NCBI RefSeq assembly: GCF_003589595.1
Contig: NW_020654080.1
Location: 11,125,698-11,189,697 of the forward strand
Direction: 5' to 3'
DNA length: 64,000 bases
Source: Hyposmocoma kahamanoa
Lineage: Eukaryota; Arthropoda; Insecta; Lepidoptera; Cosmopterigidae
Position numbers and translations under genes: made by a program. Every line of letters begins with the position of its first letter. Position 1 is the stretch's first letter. The notes beneath the pieces were generated by a model. It made no database searches, was not told the origin of the DNA, and saw only the letters and a list, made by a program, of their open reading frames with translations. Positions 1 to 12,863 of this stretch are shown piece after piece.

Positions 1-135
1 TAAACAAGGTGATACCTAATGATAAATTAGGTAATACCTGTCGTGACCATAAGTCCCGCTTTGAGTGGGATTCTCTCGCTTTTAAGTTTCACCCGCTGGT
101 CCCAAAATGCTTAAAAATTTGACATAACAGGACAA

Positions 136-573
136 GTTAGCGCCCAGTTACAAGAGAAAGGATAAAAGTTTCGCACGGCCGCCGCGCGGCGACCGCACAG
201 TTACCACGCCTTCATGTACAGACAACGGCACATCAGACAACACATTTTTGTTCGAAAATCACTTCCTTTGCAACGGAACAAGATACTTCAATCTGTAGCT
301 TGATGTGCTGGCGTGTGTACATTAATGACGAATCTGAATTCTATTTACTAGGCAACAACATTTCATAACCTCGCGCGAGCCGCCGCGCATACCGCCGCGT
401 AGACCAGTTTGAAGCCAGACTCGCCTGCGTGCCCAGGACGCTCATTTAAGTAAAAACGTAAAAGCTAAACGAATAAAGCGTATTTTGCCATGACAGTTAG
501 ATGCACGCGGTCGCAGCCTGGCGGCCGACGCCGAGTCCGCTTCGAAATTCGTGTCAAATAAATGCGCCCTAAC
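136..573 (-). repeat. GC-rich MITE-like element, family D copy 1
   Basis: A CpG-rich block in AT-rich surroundings. Its reverse complement aligns by eye along its length with 46409-46720. Shared landmarks include the stretch ACTGTCATGGCAAAATACGC, the stretch TTGTTGCCTAGTAAATAGAA, and ends that read GTTAG followed by a GCGC-containing segment. This copy is about 125 bp longer than the other because of extra sequence in its middle. Short inverted ends and no coding potential point to a non-autonomous DNA transposon. The family name is mine. Confidence 0.6.
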
Positions 574-1615
574 AGTCAATTTAAAACCAAGAGTTCCATT
601 TATATTTAAGAACTAAACCTGACATATTAAATCAAATTTACTCATCCGAAAAATATATGAAGCCAGCCTTCCAGATTAGTTCTTTTTTTATCATACGAAT
701 TTTTTAATATTCTTTGTCATTAAACATTTTCTAATTAGCACAAACAAGTGTTTTCCACTTTGCGGGAAAGAAATGGTCTCGTTAGTAATACCTCTATGGT
801 CATGCTATGACATATATTATATATAAATTTGGCCCTATAATAAAATCTACAAAGAATCCAAAAACCAATACGAAAAGCGACAACATAACAACATATAAAT
901 TTCATATTAAACTATCGGAATGTATTCCATTCCGATAGGGATAGTTATTACCCAATAACATTTCATGGTTAATTTGTAATATAAATAGGACATGTCTCAA
1001 CATTTGTCACAGGTCTCTATTCTCTAAATAATTCATCATCATTATACCAGTTCCGAAATAAATGCATCAGCCTCTGCAGTTTATTTATATTTGCTACTTA
1101 TATAGTTATTTACATATTTCATATTTTATGACTCATAACACTTTATGACACTCTATTTAGAAATGTAGGCTGCGACATTTTGCTGGAAAATGTATTCTAC
1201 AATAAAAGCATTTATTTGGTTCACTTCTTTCCGAAACATATTTTCTCAACGCTATTTCATTATAGTTCCGACGTCTTTATGAATTATGTGAGACTGTTTA
1301 AACAACACATAATATTTTTTGTGAACATGTAAAATGTTATTATTCGGAATATAAAATATTGTTTCCAAATTATAATACATTTTACAACTCGTGTTTTATT
1401 CTTTATATAAACAGAGATAAATCGCGTAAACTGTTATAAATATAGCTTCAGTTACAAATCTACCGTAGAGTAGATCTGGAGTAATACGTAAGGTGGCTCA
1501 AGAGTCACTCAAGTGTACCGAGTGTCTCCGATTCTCAATTTCAACTGAGTGCAGTGTATCGACATCGAAAACACCTGACAATCGCTTATACAAAAACCGT
1601 CTGATAAATTTCAGT
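574..1615. other. AT-rich intergenic DNA
   Basis: No reading frame with coding character and no recognised repeat. The one structure seen is a perfect 11-bp stem with a 5-nt loop at 912-938 (CTATCGGAATG and its complement). Confidence 0.5.
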
Positions 1616-1910
1616 TCCAGTAGAGCTCCTTGTGGAAGAGTTCGTCCAAGAAAGTACTGTCACCTTGCTAATTTCTGCCGCCAAGTAGTATTGTGAGCAT
1701 AACTGCGTTCCATTTTGGAAGGGTTAGGATGCTGGTGAAATTACAGGCACATGGGACTTGTTAACTTATGTCTCACTCACGTCACAGGTGACCCTCAGAT
1801 ATTTGCGATTTAAAGTTCTAAGTGGCACTGCAACTGTGAATAGGCACGTCGCTTATCATCAGGAGCACGACTTGTTCGTCCCGTCACTTGGTATTACACA
1901 AAATAAAAAA
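1616..1910 (+). repeat. Family A dispersed repeat, copy 1
   Basis: Matches the family landmarks in order: an AGAGCTCCTTGTG start, GAGTTCGTCCA, TTTCTGCCGCCAAG, GGTGCTGGTGAAATTAC, CATGGGACTTGT, TTTGCGATTTAAAG, and an end of GACTTGTTCGTCCCGTCACT plus an A-rich tail. At least 15 full or partial copies occur in the window. The A-rich 3' end suggests spread by reverse transcription (SINE or LINE 3' end), but I see no tRNA-like promoter boxes. Confidence 0.7.
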
Positions 1911-3942
1911 TATTTTACTGAAAAGTGTTTAACCAATTCCATTAGTTAAGTGTCCAATCTCATTGAAAATGAATGTTTGAGCACCATGGATTTCGTTTCT
2001 GATGTAATTTCAACGATAACGTTGAAAGACGTCCTAAATCAAAACGACGATGCTGGAAAGTCTTACATTATTTTTACATTACGAGAAAATACAAAACTAA
2101 CAACTACTCATTACTTAAGGGTACATACGTACGTTTTAAACAAGATTTTGCAACTGTAATACACAGTGCGTCTTGTTGGTATCAAGATCAAAGACAGCTT
2201 ACGATCAGGCCAGTGGCTGGGTCGGTAAACAGGACAATGAGTTGAGTGCACGATGACAGAGTGCATTAGGCTCCGTATACTGTTATTATTTGCTTACACT
2301 TCACAAAACTTTACTTTTAAATACATTTTCAGCTGTTATTTACTTTTCATTCAACCGGAAAAAGAAGGTTGTTTTCAAAGAAAACAGTCGACATTTTTTT
2401 GCTTTAAGTTTGTGTTATAAAAATATATACAATGCTCTCATTCTTTCATTACTCCTTCGACATATAGACTTTCTCTTTTTGCGTAGTACATCCACGTAGA
2501 TACTTGTGTACAAACATGTACCTACAAACTTAGAGTATTCCTAGATCCGCTGGCAGATACCTCGTAAACAAACTTGTACCAACATCAGAAGTTACCGCAA
2601 ATCTCAACATGTTTATGATCGCTTTAGGAACTCTTCCAATAAAATCTACCTACACTCAATATAATTTTCCTATTAATTTTATTTGTTAACAAGTTATAAT
2701 TAACCTTCGCACCCACGAGACCAAATGACCTTTATGTTTCTGAAACAGATTAAATAAAGAATTATCATCGTTTGCCAGAGCAACAGCATCATATTACTTA
2801 TTATTATTTCTTAGTACACTAAACCAAGAATAGCACTAAACTATTTTCTAAGTATGTCAATTAATATACTCCTACATTTAAAAGCATAGAATCTCTTCAA
2901 GGCGAATATTGGCATTTGGTCGCGCTCAGCTGTAATACTGCTCGCTAGTGACGTAACGCTATGTTCACAAATCGTCATCAGACGATATAGGGCCGGCCCT
3001 GCAACTTTAATCCATCGCTAATAGCACCGGCCTTCACAATCGTTGCGTTTATAACATCTTTACGACGGTCAGTGTGAATGTCTTCTAATTTTACTCGTGT
3101 ATTCCGTTCGATCAACAATTTTGTAATAGCTTACCGCTTTGGAATTCACTAACATGCAAACAAAAAAGCGAATTTCTTTTTCTCAATGAACTATTATGTT
3201 AACCATGCTTATACAAATGTTAAAGATAAGCTTTTTCGTTCTGGTTCCTAAGACAAGTGATATTTTCTAAACAACTACGTACGTGCTATGTTGTGCAAAT
3301 AAGGAGGTGGGTATGTGTTAAGTGACCTACATTGTAAAAATGTTACGTAAAGTATGAATAAGATATTCTAAAACTGTCTGTGAGCAGCTGTCAGTAACTA
3401 TTTTCTGTACGGACTAGGTATACAAAAGTTAGAATATGCACATATTATGTGTGTAATAGGGTTGTTTCGACGGTGATTGAACAATTCGCGCATGCTTTGA
3501 GCCCTTCCGCCATCTTCAGCCTCTAACAAGGAAACTAATTAATTATCACCTCGCCCACATCGTCGTCTTATCCCACCCACGTCTAACACGACGCAATGAG
3601 AACATGTTGCTTAATCAACGCATCGTTTAAAAATAAACAAACGTTCAATTTCAAAAGTTCGAAGTCAACATTCGATAGATTCCTACGTAGTGAAAGAGTG
3701 AACATCATTGGCATCCAAAAGGACTTGAGTACATAAATTAAAATAATAATTAAATTATGCAACAACCTACTCGTCAGTATTTGTCAGCACTATCAGATCT
3801 GTAACATTTTTTAGACCTATATATACATCTCAACCATGAATTTAGCACTTAATCACTTGAAGCACTTAATGTACAATAATTTTATCGAAAAGTTCAAAGA
3901 CTAAATTTCCATTAATTTCCAATCTTTCTGTATCCCAACCCT
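1911..3942. other. Intergenic DNA, nothing recognised
   Basis: AT-rich sequence with short chance reading frames only. A slightly GC-richer patch near 2940-3070 has no identifiable feature. Confidence 0.4.
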
Positions 3943-4547
3943 GTAAGGCGCGTTCCCACTATGTCCTCACGTTTTATTATCGTTGGACGACTGTCATGTC
4001 TAGCCTGTCCCCATATCACGACTATCTGTCGTGGACGATTTTTTATCGTTGAACGACTGTCGCGACTAGCTGTTCCCACTAGATCGTGACGACAATTAAT
4101 CGTTTCACGACAGCCTCCTTGTCGTTTGCACGACAGAATCGTTTGATGCACTGCAGTCTCAGAATCGTTTGATACAGCAGGTAGTGTGTGTTCACTCGAA
4201 ATGGATAAAGACGAAATTTTAATAATGTATTACTTTTTTTAAATGCAGAAGAGGAAGCAAACAAAGAAAAGAATATATAACGTGACGTATAAAATAAAAC
4301 GTGACGACAATAGGAGCTACGACAACCTGTCGTCACGTTTTTATCGTGAGGTTTTTTTATCGTCCGACGACTGTCGTTCTAGCTGTTCTCACTGTGACGA
4401 CAGTTTGTCATTGTAACGATAAAAAATCATGAACGTCAATGAATCGTGTCGTGATACATGTGAACAACTTCATTTAAATATACAAGCCACGACACTGTAA
4501 ACTGCACGACAATCTGTCGTCACGACATAGTGGGAACGCGCCCTTAC
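3943..4547. mobile_element. Foldback/MITE element with 23-24 bp terminal inverted repeats
   Basis: Left end 3943-3965 and right end 4524-4547 are near-perfect reverse complements, sharing GGCGCGTTCCCACTATGTC with one extra G on the right. The interior holds many variants of a GTCGTGACGAC / CGACTGTCG motif in both orientations, so much of the 605 bp could fold on itself. No transposase is encoded, so it is a non-autonomous DNA transposon. The open frames over it are chance products of the palindromes. Confidence 0.75.
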
Positions 4548-5090
4548 CTTATCGTAACGACATTTAACGGACGTCACTTGCAAGAAAATCGACGTTTAGA
4601 TGAAAATGTCACGATATTCGTGAGCTTGAAATTGGTATCAAATAATGAGCACACTTGAGTGTTTATCCTATATAACAAAGTGAATAGATTGTGCTTAGTA
4701 AGATGTTATTGTATTGAAGTACTCGTATTCATTTATAAAAAAATAGATAAAAATCTTAACTTATTATGTTACCTAATATTAATTAAGCAAGTCCTTACCA
4801 ATAATGTTAGAAAATATTTTATACCCTTAGTCATATGTATATAATACATCAAAAGTGATTTTATCACATGAAAGTCGTAAAAATAATACTAACTATACGA
4901 GTCAAATAATGTATATATGAAATCGTGTAACCCTGCTATTTAAAGCATAAAAAGTTATCGACGGATTTCGTTTGTAGAATTTTTAAACCTCTCTTCTGAA
5001 TAGTTGTCATTTTGCAGATACCTTTGAATAGATTTTTCATGCATGTACCGCTAGCATTTCCTTTATTGTAGGACATTAAAGAGCGATGCC
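4548..5090. other. AT-rich intergenic DNA
   Basis: Nothing recognised on either strand. Confidence 0.4.
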
Positions 5091-5689
5091 ACACGGGCGT
5101 TGCCGCTACGTTGCGTTACCGCAACGCCATGATTTCTACGCACCGAGTGCTACACGAGTAATGCGACGATGCAACGTAATGCCCGCCGCTTACTTACTCA
5201 TCGCAGCACTCCTGACCTTCGTCTCCTGGCTCCTTTTCCGATACGTACACGTTTCGTTCCCGTAAGCCGTTTCAAAGTAACACGGGGCATGTAGTTCTAA
5301 TGGTGCATTTACACCAGATCGACATGCGACCGTTACTTGCCCGCCAAATGCGCCAAGCTCCCCGGTATAAATACTGAGTCGTATGACAACCGTAGTTCCC
5401 TACCGAAATCGAACGCTATAGGCGACACGCTCGCTTTCGGCAAGCGACTGTCGACCGAATAGGTTTCAACGTGGCTTCACCCCACCGCGATAAGGTTATA
5501 AAGTTATAAGCGAAGGCGGCAGACGACTCAACGTAAACGGCAAATCGACTACATCGCCTTAGGCGCGATAGGGCGAGGTAGTCTGCCGAAGAATGACCCG
5601 GTTTAAATGCGCCATAATTTGCCAACGTAGCGTTACCGCTCAGGCATCGCAACGCGCCGACGACGCGACGCATGGTGGGGCATGGCTCC
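5091..5689. repeat. GC-rich block with weak inverted ends, possible MITE
   Basis: An island of CpG-rich sequence about 600 bp long. The left end (5091-5113) begins GAGCGATGCCACAC and the reverse complement of the right end begins GAGCCATGCCCCAC. Both ends then continue with imperfect GTTGC/GTAACGC-rich complementarity. It resembles the other snap-back elements, but the arms are too diverged to be sure. The minus-strand frame inside does not look like a protein gene. Confidence 0.4.
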
Positions 5690-5935
5690 AAGCTCGCTTA
5701 TGTACTGAGAGTTTATCCCCATAATACAGAGCGCAATATTCGTGTTATTGTTTTTGGGAAATCAATAAGCATAAGCATTAAAAAAAATTAAACATGGGAC
5801 TCTACAATATACTGTAATTAATTCTGAATTAATCACTCACTAGAAAAGCGGTACTGGCAACTTTAATATACGTGTGGCATACTATAAGTTTCCGGAATGA
5901 GTTAGAAAAAAATACTATAAATGGTTAGAAACTAA

Positions 5936-6304
5936 GAATAATGACGCATAGAAACCTAGCCCGCACAAGCTAAGTGAGGCAAATTGAAGCGCGCCCAATG
6001 GGTCTACACGAGCGGGCGGGCCTTCAGTGCTCAAGGTCAACTTGCACCGCGAACAAATCCAGATTTTTAGCTAAAAATGACGAAATGTGCGGTAAATGAG
6101 TGTATAAATACGTCAGACAAACATAAATAGATACTAACATCACATTCCACAAGGAAGTAACGCGATTCAACTTGTATTTTTATATAAATATTCACTAAAA
6201 CCGAAAATTAACCTACTACTAAAACTAGCCTACATGAATATGATTTTTGCCTCACTTGTGACAGTTCGTTTGATATGAAACTATCATTTTATGCGTTATT
6301 ATTC
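5936..6304. mobile_element. MITE nested in the mariner, TAA target duplication
   Basis: The two ends are inverted repeats: GAATAATGACGCATA on the left and the complement of TATGCGTTATTATTC on the right, 14 of 15 bases matching. Each side is flanked by a direct TAA (5933-5935 and 6305-6307). A three-base TWA duplication is typical of PIF/Harbinger-type elements. It sits between the mariner end and the transposase stop codon and has no coding capacity. It must be younger than the mariner insertion. Confidence 0.7.
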
Positions 6305-6321
6305 TAAGGTTAGAAATGAAT

Positions 6322-7330
6322 TTATAGTTTCTCAAAATATTTTCCGTTAGTGTTAATGTACTTTTTCATACAAATGAACCAATTTTGAAAACATTTATGC
6401 CATTCCTCCGTGACAATCTCTGAAACATAATTTTCATATTCTTCGACAGCCACTTCAGGTGATGAAAATCGTTAACCGCGTAACTGGTTCTTAATTTTTG
6501 GAAATAAATAAAAGTCACAAGGTGCCAGGTCGGGACTGCACGCGGGATGGCTCATAAGGTCAACGTTGTTCACCATCAAAAATTCATTAGTCTGTCTGGC
6601 AGTGCGAGAACTGGCATTATCGTGGTGCAAGATGATATGGCGTTTACGGTTATTTTTACGGAGTTTGCCAATAACTTCCGGCAAACAAATGATCGTGTAC
6701 CACTCACTATTCACGGTACAACGATTCTCCAAAGCAACAGTAGCCACGTGTCCAGTTTTATTAAAAAAAGAAGCAATCATCCGCTTAGAGGCACTTTGCA
6801 CGCGCACCACTTGATTGATTTCGGCTCATCTCGAAAGACCCATACGCTCGATTGCTGCTTTGTTTTGGGATCGTAACTATAAATCCATGTTTCGTCACAT
6901 GTTACTACGTCCCACACCAAATTTGACGCCCCTTCGTTGAATCTGGTAAGCATGGCGTTGCACCAAGTGACGCGACCCGTTATTTGAGCCTCAGTCAAAT
7001 TGTGTGGGATCCACCGAGAGCACAGCCTTTTTCACACCCAAATGTTTGTGTAGTATTGATTGTATTTGACTCATACCTATGCCTAAAGATGCCCGAATCT
7101 CATGGTATGTCACATGCCTGTCTGTTTTGATCATACGGCGCACAGCATCGATGTTTTTTTGTTCACAGCAGTGGAAGGACGACCATCACGAAATTCGTCA
7201 CAGAGATTCACACGACCGTGTTTGAATTCTGCTAACCAGCTATAAATAGTCGTCTTGCATGGTGCTTTATCGCCAAAAGCAGTTTGAAGCCGAGGGAAGC
7301 TCCGCTGAGCTGTTCAATTACACTTAAAGT
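6322..7330 (-). pseudogene. mariner transposase pseudogene
   Basis: Would cut and paste the surrounding element. Recognisable parts in order on the minus strand: a helix-turn-helix region with a DEFRDGRP motif (around 7150-7200), CSRWIPHNLTEAQ, the first catalytic Asp in VTCDETWIYSYDP, VWVFRDEP, the second Asp in HHDNASS, and the third Asp in SPDLAPCDFYLFPK. The last two catalytic Asp are separated by 34 residues, the D34D signature of mariner proper. The C-terminus ends GKYFEKL and a stop. At least two frameshifts break it (near 7150 and near 6815) and no intact start is seen, so it is a pseudogene. Wording of the motifs suggests the mellifera-type subfamily, from memory only. Confidence 0.9.
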
Positions 7331-7527
7331 CGTAGAAAATCATACTACGAAAAATTTCTCTAGTTATCTAAACTTCTAAAATGACGCCACAATGTAAAAA
7401 CAGTGACAGTCAGATAAAACAAACTGTATTCTACAGCCAAAGAGTTCAATTTTCAAATGTTGTAATTACTTTTTAAATATTGTTGTGTAAGTGGCCAGTT
7501 CCGGAAACTTATAGTGCGCCCTATGTA

Positions 7528-9349
7528 TCAATAAATTAAATAAAAATAAATGATGGACTAAAAGAATTAAATGTAAATCACATAAAATTATAATAATACT
7601 CATTTGGTAAGTCAATGATAAATACAATAGACATTAATTTGGAATTTACAGACGTCAACGCTGGACATAGTTTCTGTCGTTCGCAGAATGTCAAGTTATA
7701 TTATTGATATAATGCAATGCAAATGCAAAAGGGCATGCGTCGTTGTGTCATATCAGAGTATTTCAGTTCGACTCCTTTTGTAATAATTACAAGTGATATT
7801 TCGAATGCAAAATGTTGCTTACATATTTCCTTATACCTATATTATTGCAAAATATATTATATATTATTCACAACAAAACCTATTTTTGTCGATTCAACGA
7901 GCTCCGATATTGAACTAAATATACATTGAAAATCAATATTCGAACACAACAAACATTATTCAGTTTCTAAATCTAAATTTAATTTTATCGTGAATGTTTC
8001 ATTTAATGTTCACAGCTAATAAAACTGGTAAGACCACAAAATAATAAAACGAATGATGTACTTTTCGCATGCTTATAAAAATAAATTTAATGTTGAACTT
8101 CATACTCCTAATGGTACGGTAAGATTTTTTAACTAACTTTTGTGTATTTTTCGGTAATTTCGGAATTTTCATATTACAGCAAAATATACAAAAATTTCGG
8201 CGCAAACGTACAATGTTATACTTGGATACAACACTCATTCATCTCAAGCATTCTATCAAGCTACACATTCGTTTAATCCTAGATCAAAAACCGTTTTGAT
8301 AAATTGGACATAATCTATCAAGAAAATTGATCTTTAGTATAGAAAATGCTGAGAGGAAGCTATTTTTAAACACGGGAATCACTTCGTTGCTGAAAATCTA
8401 GTTTATTTTATTTCCTTCAATAACTGGTGATTTTGTACAAAGAAGATGAAGTAGACGGCGAAGCCCAGTCCTTAGAATTAATACTAGAACCCACATAGAG
8501 AGATGTCGAATATTTCACAGAACTTGTGACAGCTCCATCCCAATATATTTTATCCCCACAATGCAGCGCACAATTTTCTCTATTGCACGCTGTCGCCCGT
8601 TCATGACCTTAGCTCTCTCACTGCGTTCGTTTGGCTGAAAGATACCTCTTTCAAAGATAATTGCGCCGTTGCACACGTTTTGTATAATTCATATTTCTTT
8701 TGTATTTGTTTGGTACAATAAAGAATATATTTTGTGGGTTTTCCTTTCTATTTGCCTACAATGGGCCACCATCTATTTAATAACAAACTGTAACTGTACT
8801 GTACAAACTCAAAATTAAACTTTAAAGTGAATAAAGACTTTTATAATAACATGACATAATATTTTTATTTGTATTGCAGCTAAAAGTTTGGGTGTAACCG
8901 CCATCATATGGATGATTCAAATTGATCGCCGTATAAATCAAAATCACAGCCATTTAAGCTCCTCCCTTGTAATTATCAACTAAAGCGATTGTCCCTTACG
9001 GTCGTTGGCTTTAATTCAAGAATATGGTAATAGATTAATATGTCCCTATTAGTTTACAACATAAAGACCAACCCATTCAGTGCGAGAAGACTAATTAGAA
9101 CTAAGTGCATATAAGGTATGCCATTTTTAATACACACTTAGCTGGGTTGGACATACCATTTATATAAATGCATTAATTAAGGTACAGGAACCGTTTTAAC
9201 TAGGGTTTTCAATTTCTGCACGCGAAATTCCCGGGAAAAATGAGACTTTCGAGACCATTCCAAAAGTAGGTTTCCGTACTTGTAGGCTAGATTTACTCAG
9301 GTACTTAAACATGATGTTTTCTAGTAGTAGTTAGAGATCTATGTGAAAG
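7528..9349. other. AT-rich intergenic DNA
   Basis: No convincing gene. The reading frames here are low-complexity and AT-driven. Confidence 0.4.
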
Positions 9350-9631
9350 AGCAGCATTAGAGCTCTTTGAAAGAGTTCGTTCAGGGAAGTACTGTCACTT
9401 TACCTATTTCTACCGCCAAGCAGCATTACTGTGTTCCGGTTTTGAAGGGAAGGGTGCTGGTGAAATTACAAACACAGGAACTTGTCAACTTATGCCTCAG
9501 GGTGACAGGCGCAGATCTTTGCGATTTAAAGCTCTACTAAACTGGCACTGCAACTGTTACGAACAGGCGTGTAGCGTACCACCAGGCGCACGACTTGTTC
9601 GTCCCGTCACTAGATATTATAAAAAAAAAAG
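9350..9631 (+). repeat. Family A dispersed repeat, copy 2
   Basis: Nearly full-length copy: GAGTTCGTTCAGGGAAGTAC, CCGCCAAGCAG, GGTGCTGGTGAAATTAC, and the terminal CACGACTTGTTCGTCCCGTC followed by ATATTAT and an A-run. The A-run marks the 3' end. Confidence 0.75.
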
Positions 9632-11670
9632 AATACTATAGTGTATACACTGCACTGTTTCATAACTACGAGGTGCGCGGCAAAGGAAAAGTTTTCGGCG
9701 GCCTTCCTGACGTCTTTAGGCCGCAGCGACATCCCTACGTAGATATTATTAAAAAAATCAAATTCTTTATTATCTCAAATTATAAAATAAAAATTATTTG
9801 CGAAAGTATATTTTTCATTTTTATAGTAGGTATATAAGAAACAAAAGGCGTATAAGGTACTTTCAGATAGAGTGGACCTGATTTTATTACTATTGTTCTT
9901 CAATCTCCACAGGTCGTACCTATACTAATCTCCACTCTACAGTGTTGCCATGTCCATATAACCAGAATAAAATAAATACTGTTGGTTTAGTACATTTTTT
10001 AACACTGTTTAATTCATAGAGTGTATAAGTGGTTTAATAACATGACTTACGATGCCTTACTTACTCAAACGCGTGTCTTATAAAGAGTGATTATTCGGGA
10101 GATGGCAAAATTTTCTATTTATTTTAAATTTCTTATCAAGAGTGTTAATTTGGATGCATTATTTTAAGAATAGATAAAAGCCAATCTGTGAGTATGAAGG
10201 AAATGTGATGTGAAACCAGCCCACAAAATTTGTATATACAGTCCATTTTTTGCATTTCAGTAACTTTGTGCTTTAAGATACGAGTTTGGGAAAGGAAGGC
10301 GACGTTATGGCTCAAAAGTTTAGACTGAGAACATCAGTCTTGAGTCTTGAAAACTTCAAAAAATCATTAGGACACTCGAAATTTTCGAGTCCTATATAGT
10401 TTTAACTTCTCCCTCTGTCCCCTTATCTCTTAATAACAATAATAAACGTCGAAAGTGTAAACGTAAGGGTTTTACATAGGTTTATGGTCAATATGCCTGA
10501 TACCCCATTTAACAACAAGGGTTGAACCACCCTTTAAACGTTCACTCTAAACAGTGTTGCTTCAACATTGAGCATGCTAACGATATCCCATATAAAACAC
10601 ACATTTAGTGCGAAAATTGACTAACGAGCTGGTAAGTGGCGACCAATCCTAAGCGATATTGGTTGTGTATATATGTGCTCCAAAAACATCTTTCACTCGA
10701 AGTTATATGAAGAAGTAAAGAAAATCAAATAAAGATCCTACACAATGCGTACTACAACCCACGGAAGTTGGAATACTACTACACTTAGTAATAAATACAA
10801 AAAAAATAGCTTGCCGCTAATGGTTGACAAGTCCTAGTTTGCAAATAATAATTAATAAAATACCCCATCAACGTCTTTTAATGAAAATAAGCTCTTTATA
10901 TTGAAAATCCACAGCTACACCTAGTTTATTTTCACAAATCAGCCGACAGAGGTGGCGCGAAAGAAATATGGGGAAGATTAACCGGAAACCATTCGCATGG
11001 CTTGTACTCGGCATAGAGTCGCAGTTTACGTAATTGCACATCATTGTATCGTATTTTTTTATCATTATATGAGTTACCGGTTCAGCAAAGCGTTATACGA
11101 CTACCGTTTCTTATCCGTTTTTTACTAACAATTTTTGTTTACCCATAAAAGCCTACATTCGTAGCATAGATCTACGACGTAGCATTTCTTCCATCAACTG
11201 CATGACCAATATATTTACAAAGACATTATTGTTACATACTTTCTTTAACGTGTAATTAAACTTCCGATTAGATAGAGGGGCACATTTTTGCGCCAGAATT
11301 GAGTATAATCCCTGGTTGGCACTTGGCCAGCTATCAGTCGCGCTCCGTCTGACAGTCGGCGGAAACTTTTTGTGTTTGCACTGCATTGTTCCGCTCTACC
11401 CAGGAACTGAAATTACGTGGACACACAACTTAGTTAGTTCTTCCACGCTTAACATTGCTATTCCGGTGATAGATACATGGATTAGCTTTTAGAGGACCGG
11501 TAAGCATTTATCTTATTTCGTTAGCTTTTGCGTCGCTAAAGTCATTTCTTTGTCAACTACAAAGCAAAGATAACTAAACATCTCGGCAATGTTTTACTTT
11601 AAAACAATATACTTTTTTCTAACGAAATATTCTTTGTATAAATCTCTAAAAAAAGTAAAACTATATTCAT
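9632..11670. other. Intergenic DNA, nothing recognised
   Basis: AT-rich. A more GC-balanced patch at about 11270-11400 has a TCAGTCGC element reminiscent of an arthropod initiator, but nothing downstream confirms transcription. Confidence 0.35.
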
Positions 11671-11862
11671 TTAATGCTGCACAAAACTTGTATTTTTCTT
11701 TGCCTTAAGAGTACGATGCGCTCCGCCGCTTTCTGCCTCAAGTCTCAGTTTCCCATTTCGTGCAAAAGCATTCAAAGAGCCTTTCAAACGATCCACTTCT
11801 TTTATCACACACTGTTCGTAGTCAACACAATAGCACGACACTTTCACTGTTTCTAAAGACAT
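11671..11862 (-). CDS. Small candidate ORF, 63 residues, unknown function
   Basis: I do not recognise the product. The minus-strand frame starts at an ATG in good context and reads MSLETVKVSCYC..., ending at a stop after FVQH. Codon use is varied and the residues (Cys, Lys, Glu, Arg) look more protein-like than the AT-driven frames nearby. The opposite strand is also open over the same stretch, which weakens the case. An AAG|GCAAAG sequence within the frame could be a GC-type splice donor, so this might be a first exon. No upstream promoter or partner exon was found. Confidence 0.25.
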   Translation of the reverse strand: MSLETVKVSCYCVDYEQCVIKEVDRLKGSLNAFARNGKLRLEAESGGAHRTLKAKKNTSFVQH

Positions 11863-12863
11863 TTATCTGGCAAGTGTCGTAGTTAAACATCAACGTGTTA
11901 AAGTGTTCCGACTCACGGGATTTCCGGAAAACTATCTAATATAAAAAATTCTGAGGCTACATAATGCGGCTTGAATGTAAACCACTGTCCGGTGTCGTCT
12001 TTAAATTACTGAATTCTTCAAATTCTATTCGTTGTTTCCAGTGTGGGTTGCCAAAAGGCTCCATTTTGATTTGTAGTTTAAAAAGCTCGGGTCACTGAAG
12101 CTATAAAACTGTTCAACGTCTAAATATTTATAGGTATGTTCAGCTCTACATCAGAGATACAAGAAGATACAGCAGTGTCTTGTTTGCACTCAATGTTTAT
12201 TGTCAACAATCCTATAAGATTGCATTTAAATGATTTCGAGCTGTAAATGTTATTTTGAAACATTCACAAAATTAATTAAAGCAAATTTGGTAATAAAGTG
12301 CCCAATTAGTATTTAATTAGTAAGTGCCAAATTAAATTAATCAAATTTTTGAGAAGCTGACAAAAAATGTAGGTATGTAGATTTAGAAAAAAAATAACGA
12401 GCCGAATAAAACCAACTTATTTTTCATATCAAATTAAATAAATTTAAATTGAATATTTGGCTGGTGCCACGTATGTTACATTTTTAAATCTATGTATCGG
12501 TATCCCAAATACGTTACTTTTTTAATTTCGTCATTTTCTTTTTGAGGGCTTGAAATGCTATTTATGCGAAATTAAGAAATCAAATCCCGTATAATTTTGT
12601 TGGGAGCTCAGCCGACCATGCGTAGGTGAATGTAGATCGAGCGAATATGATTCACACTTTTTTATGTAGTTCGCAATCCAGCAAATTGCAATCAAGTTTA
12701 TAATCTTATTTATTTTTCTTTATAGTCACCATGGACCAAGTTAAAGTTATTGTTAGATAAAGTAAAGTAATAACTGTAGTAAAGTTGAAAAATATTTTCT
12801 TATTACTCCCAATTACATCGCCGCGTCACTATTTAAAAGCGTCAAAATAAAGAAAACAAACTT

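Larger units (their letters stand above)
5871..7525 (-). mobile_element. mariner-family DNA transposon, decayed, with nested insertion
   Basis: Ends at 5871-5897 and 7499-7525 are 27-bp terminal inverted repeats whose inner 17 bp (ACTATAAGTTTCCGGAA) match exactly. The element is flanked on both sides by TA (5869-5870 and 7526-7527), the mariner target-site duplication. The minus strand encodes a mariner transposase relic. Total length is 1655 bp, but removing the nested 369 bp insertion at 5936-6304 leaves about 1.29 kb, the normal size for the family. Frameshifts in the transposase make it inactive. Confidence 0.9.

Noticed and set aside
1..573. CpG island/promoter at the window start
   Set aside because: Homologous to 46409-46720, so it is a repeat, not a unique promoter.
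3912..4336. Two overlapping minus-strand frames of 79-85 residues
   Set aside because: Inside the foldback element at 3943-4547; residue pattern follows the repeated GTCGTGACG motif.
5708..8575. Short similarity between 5708-5735 and 8548-8575 (TTTATCCCCA.AAT.CAG)
   Set aside because: Only about 27 bp long and imperfect; too little to define a repeat.
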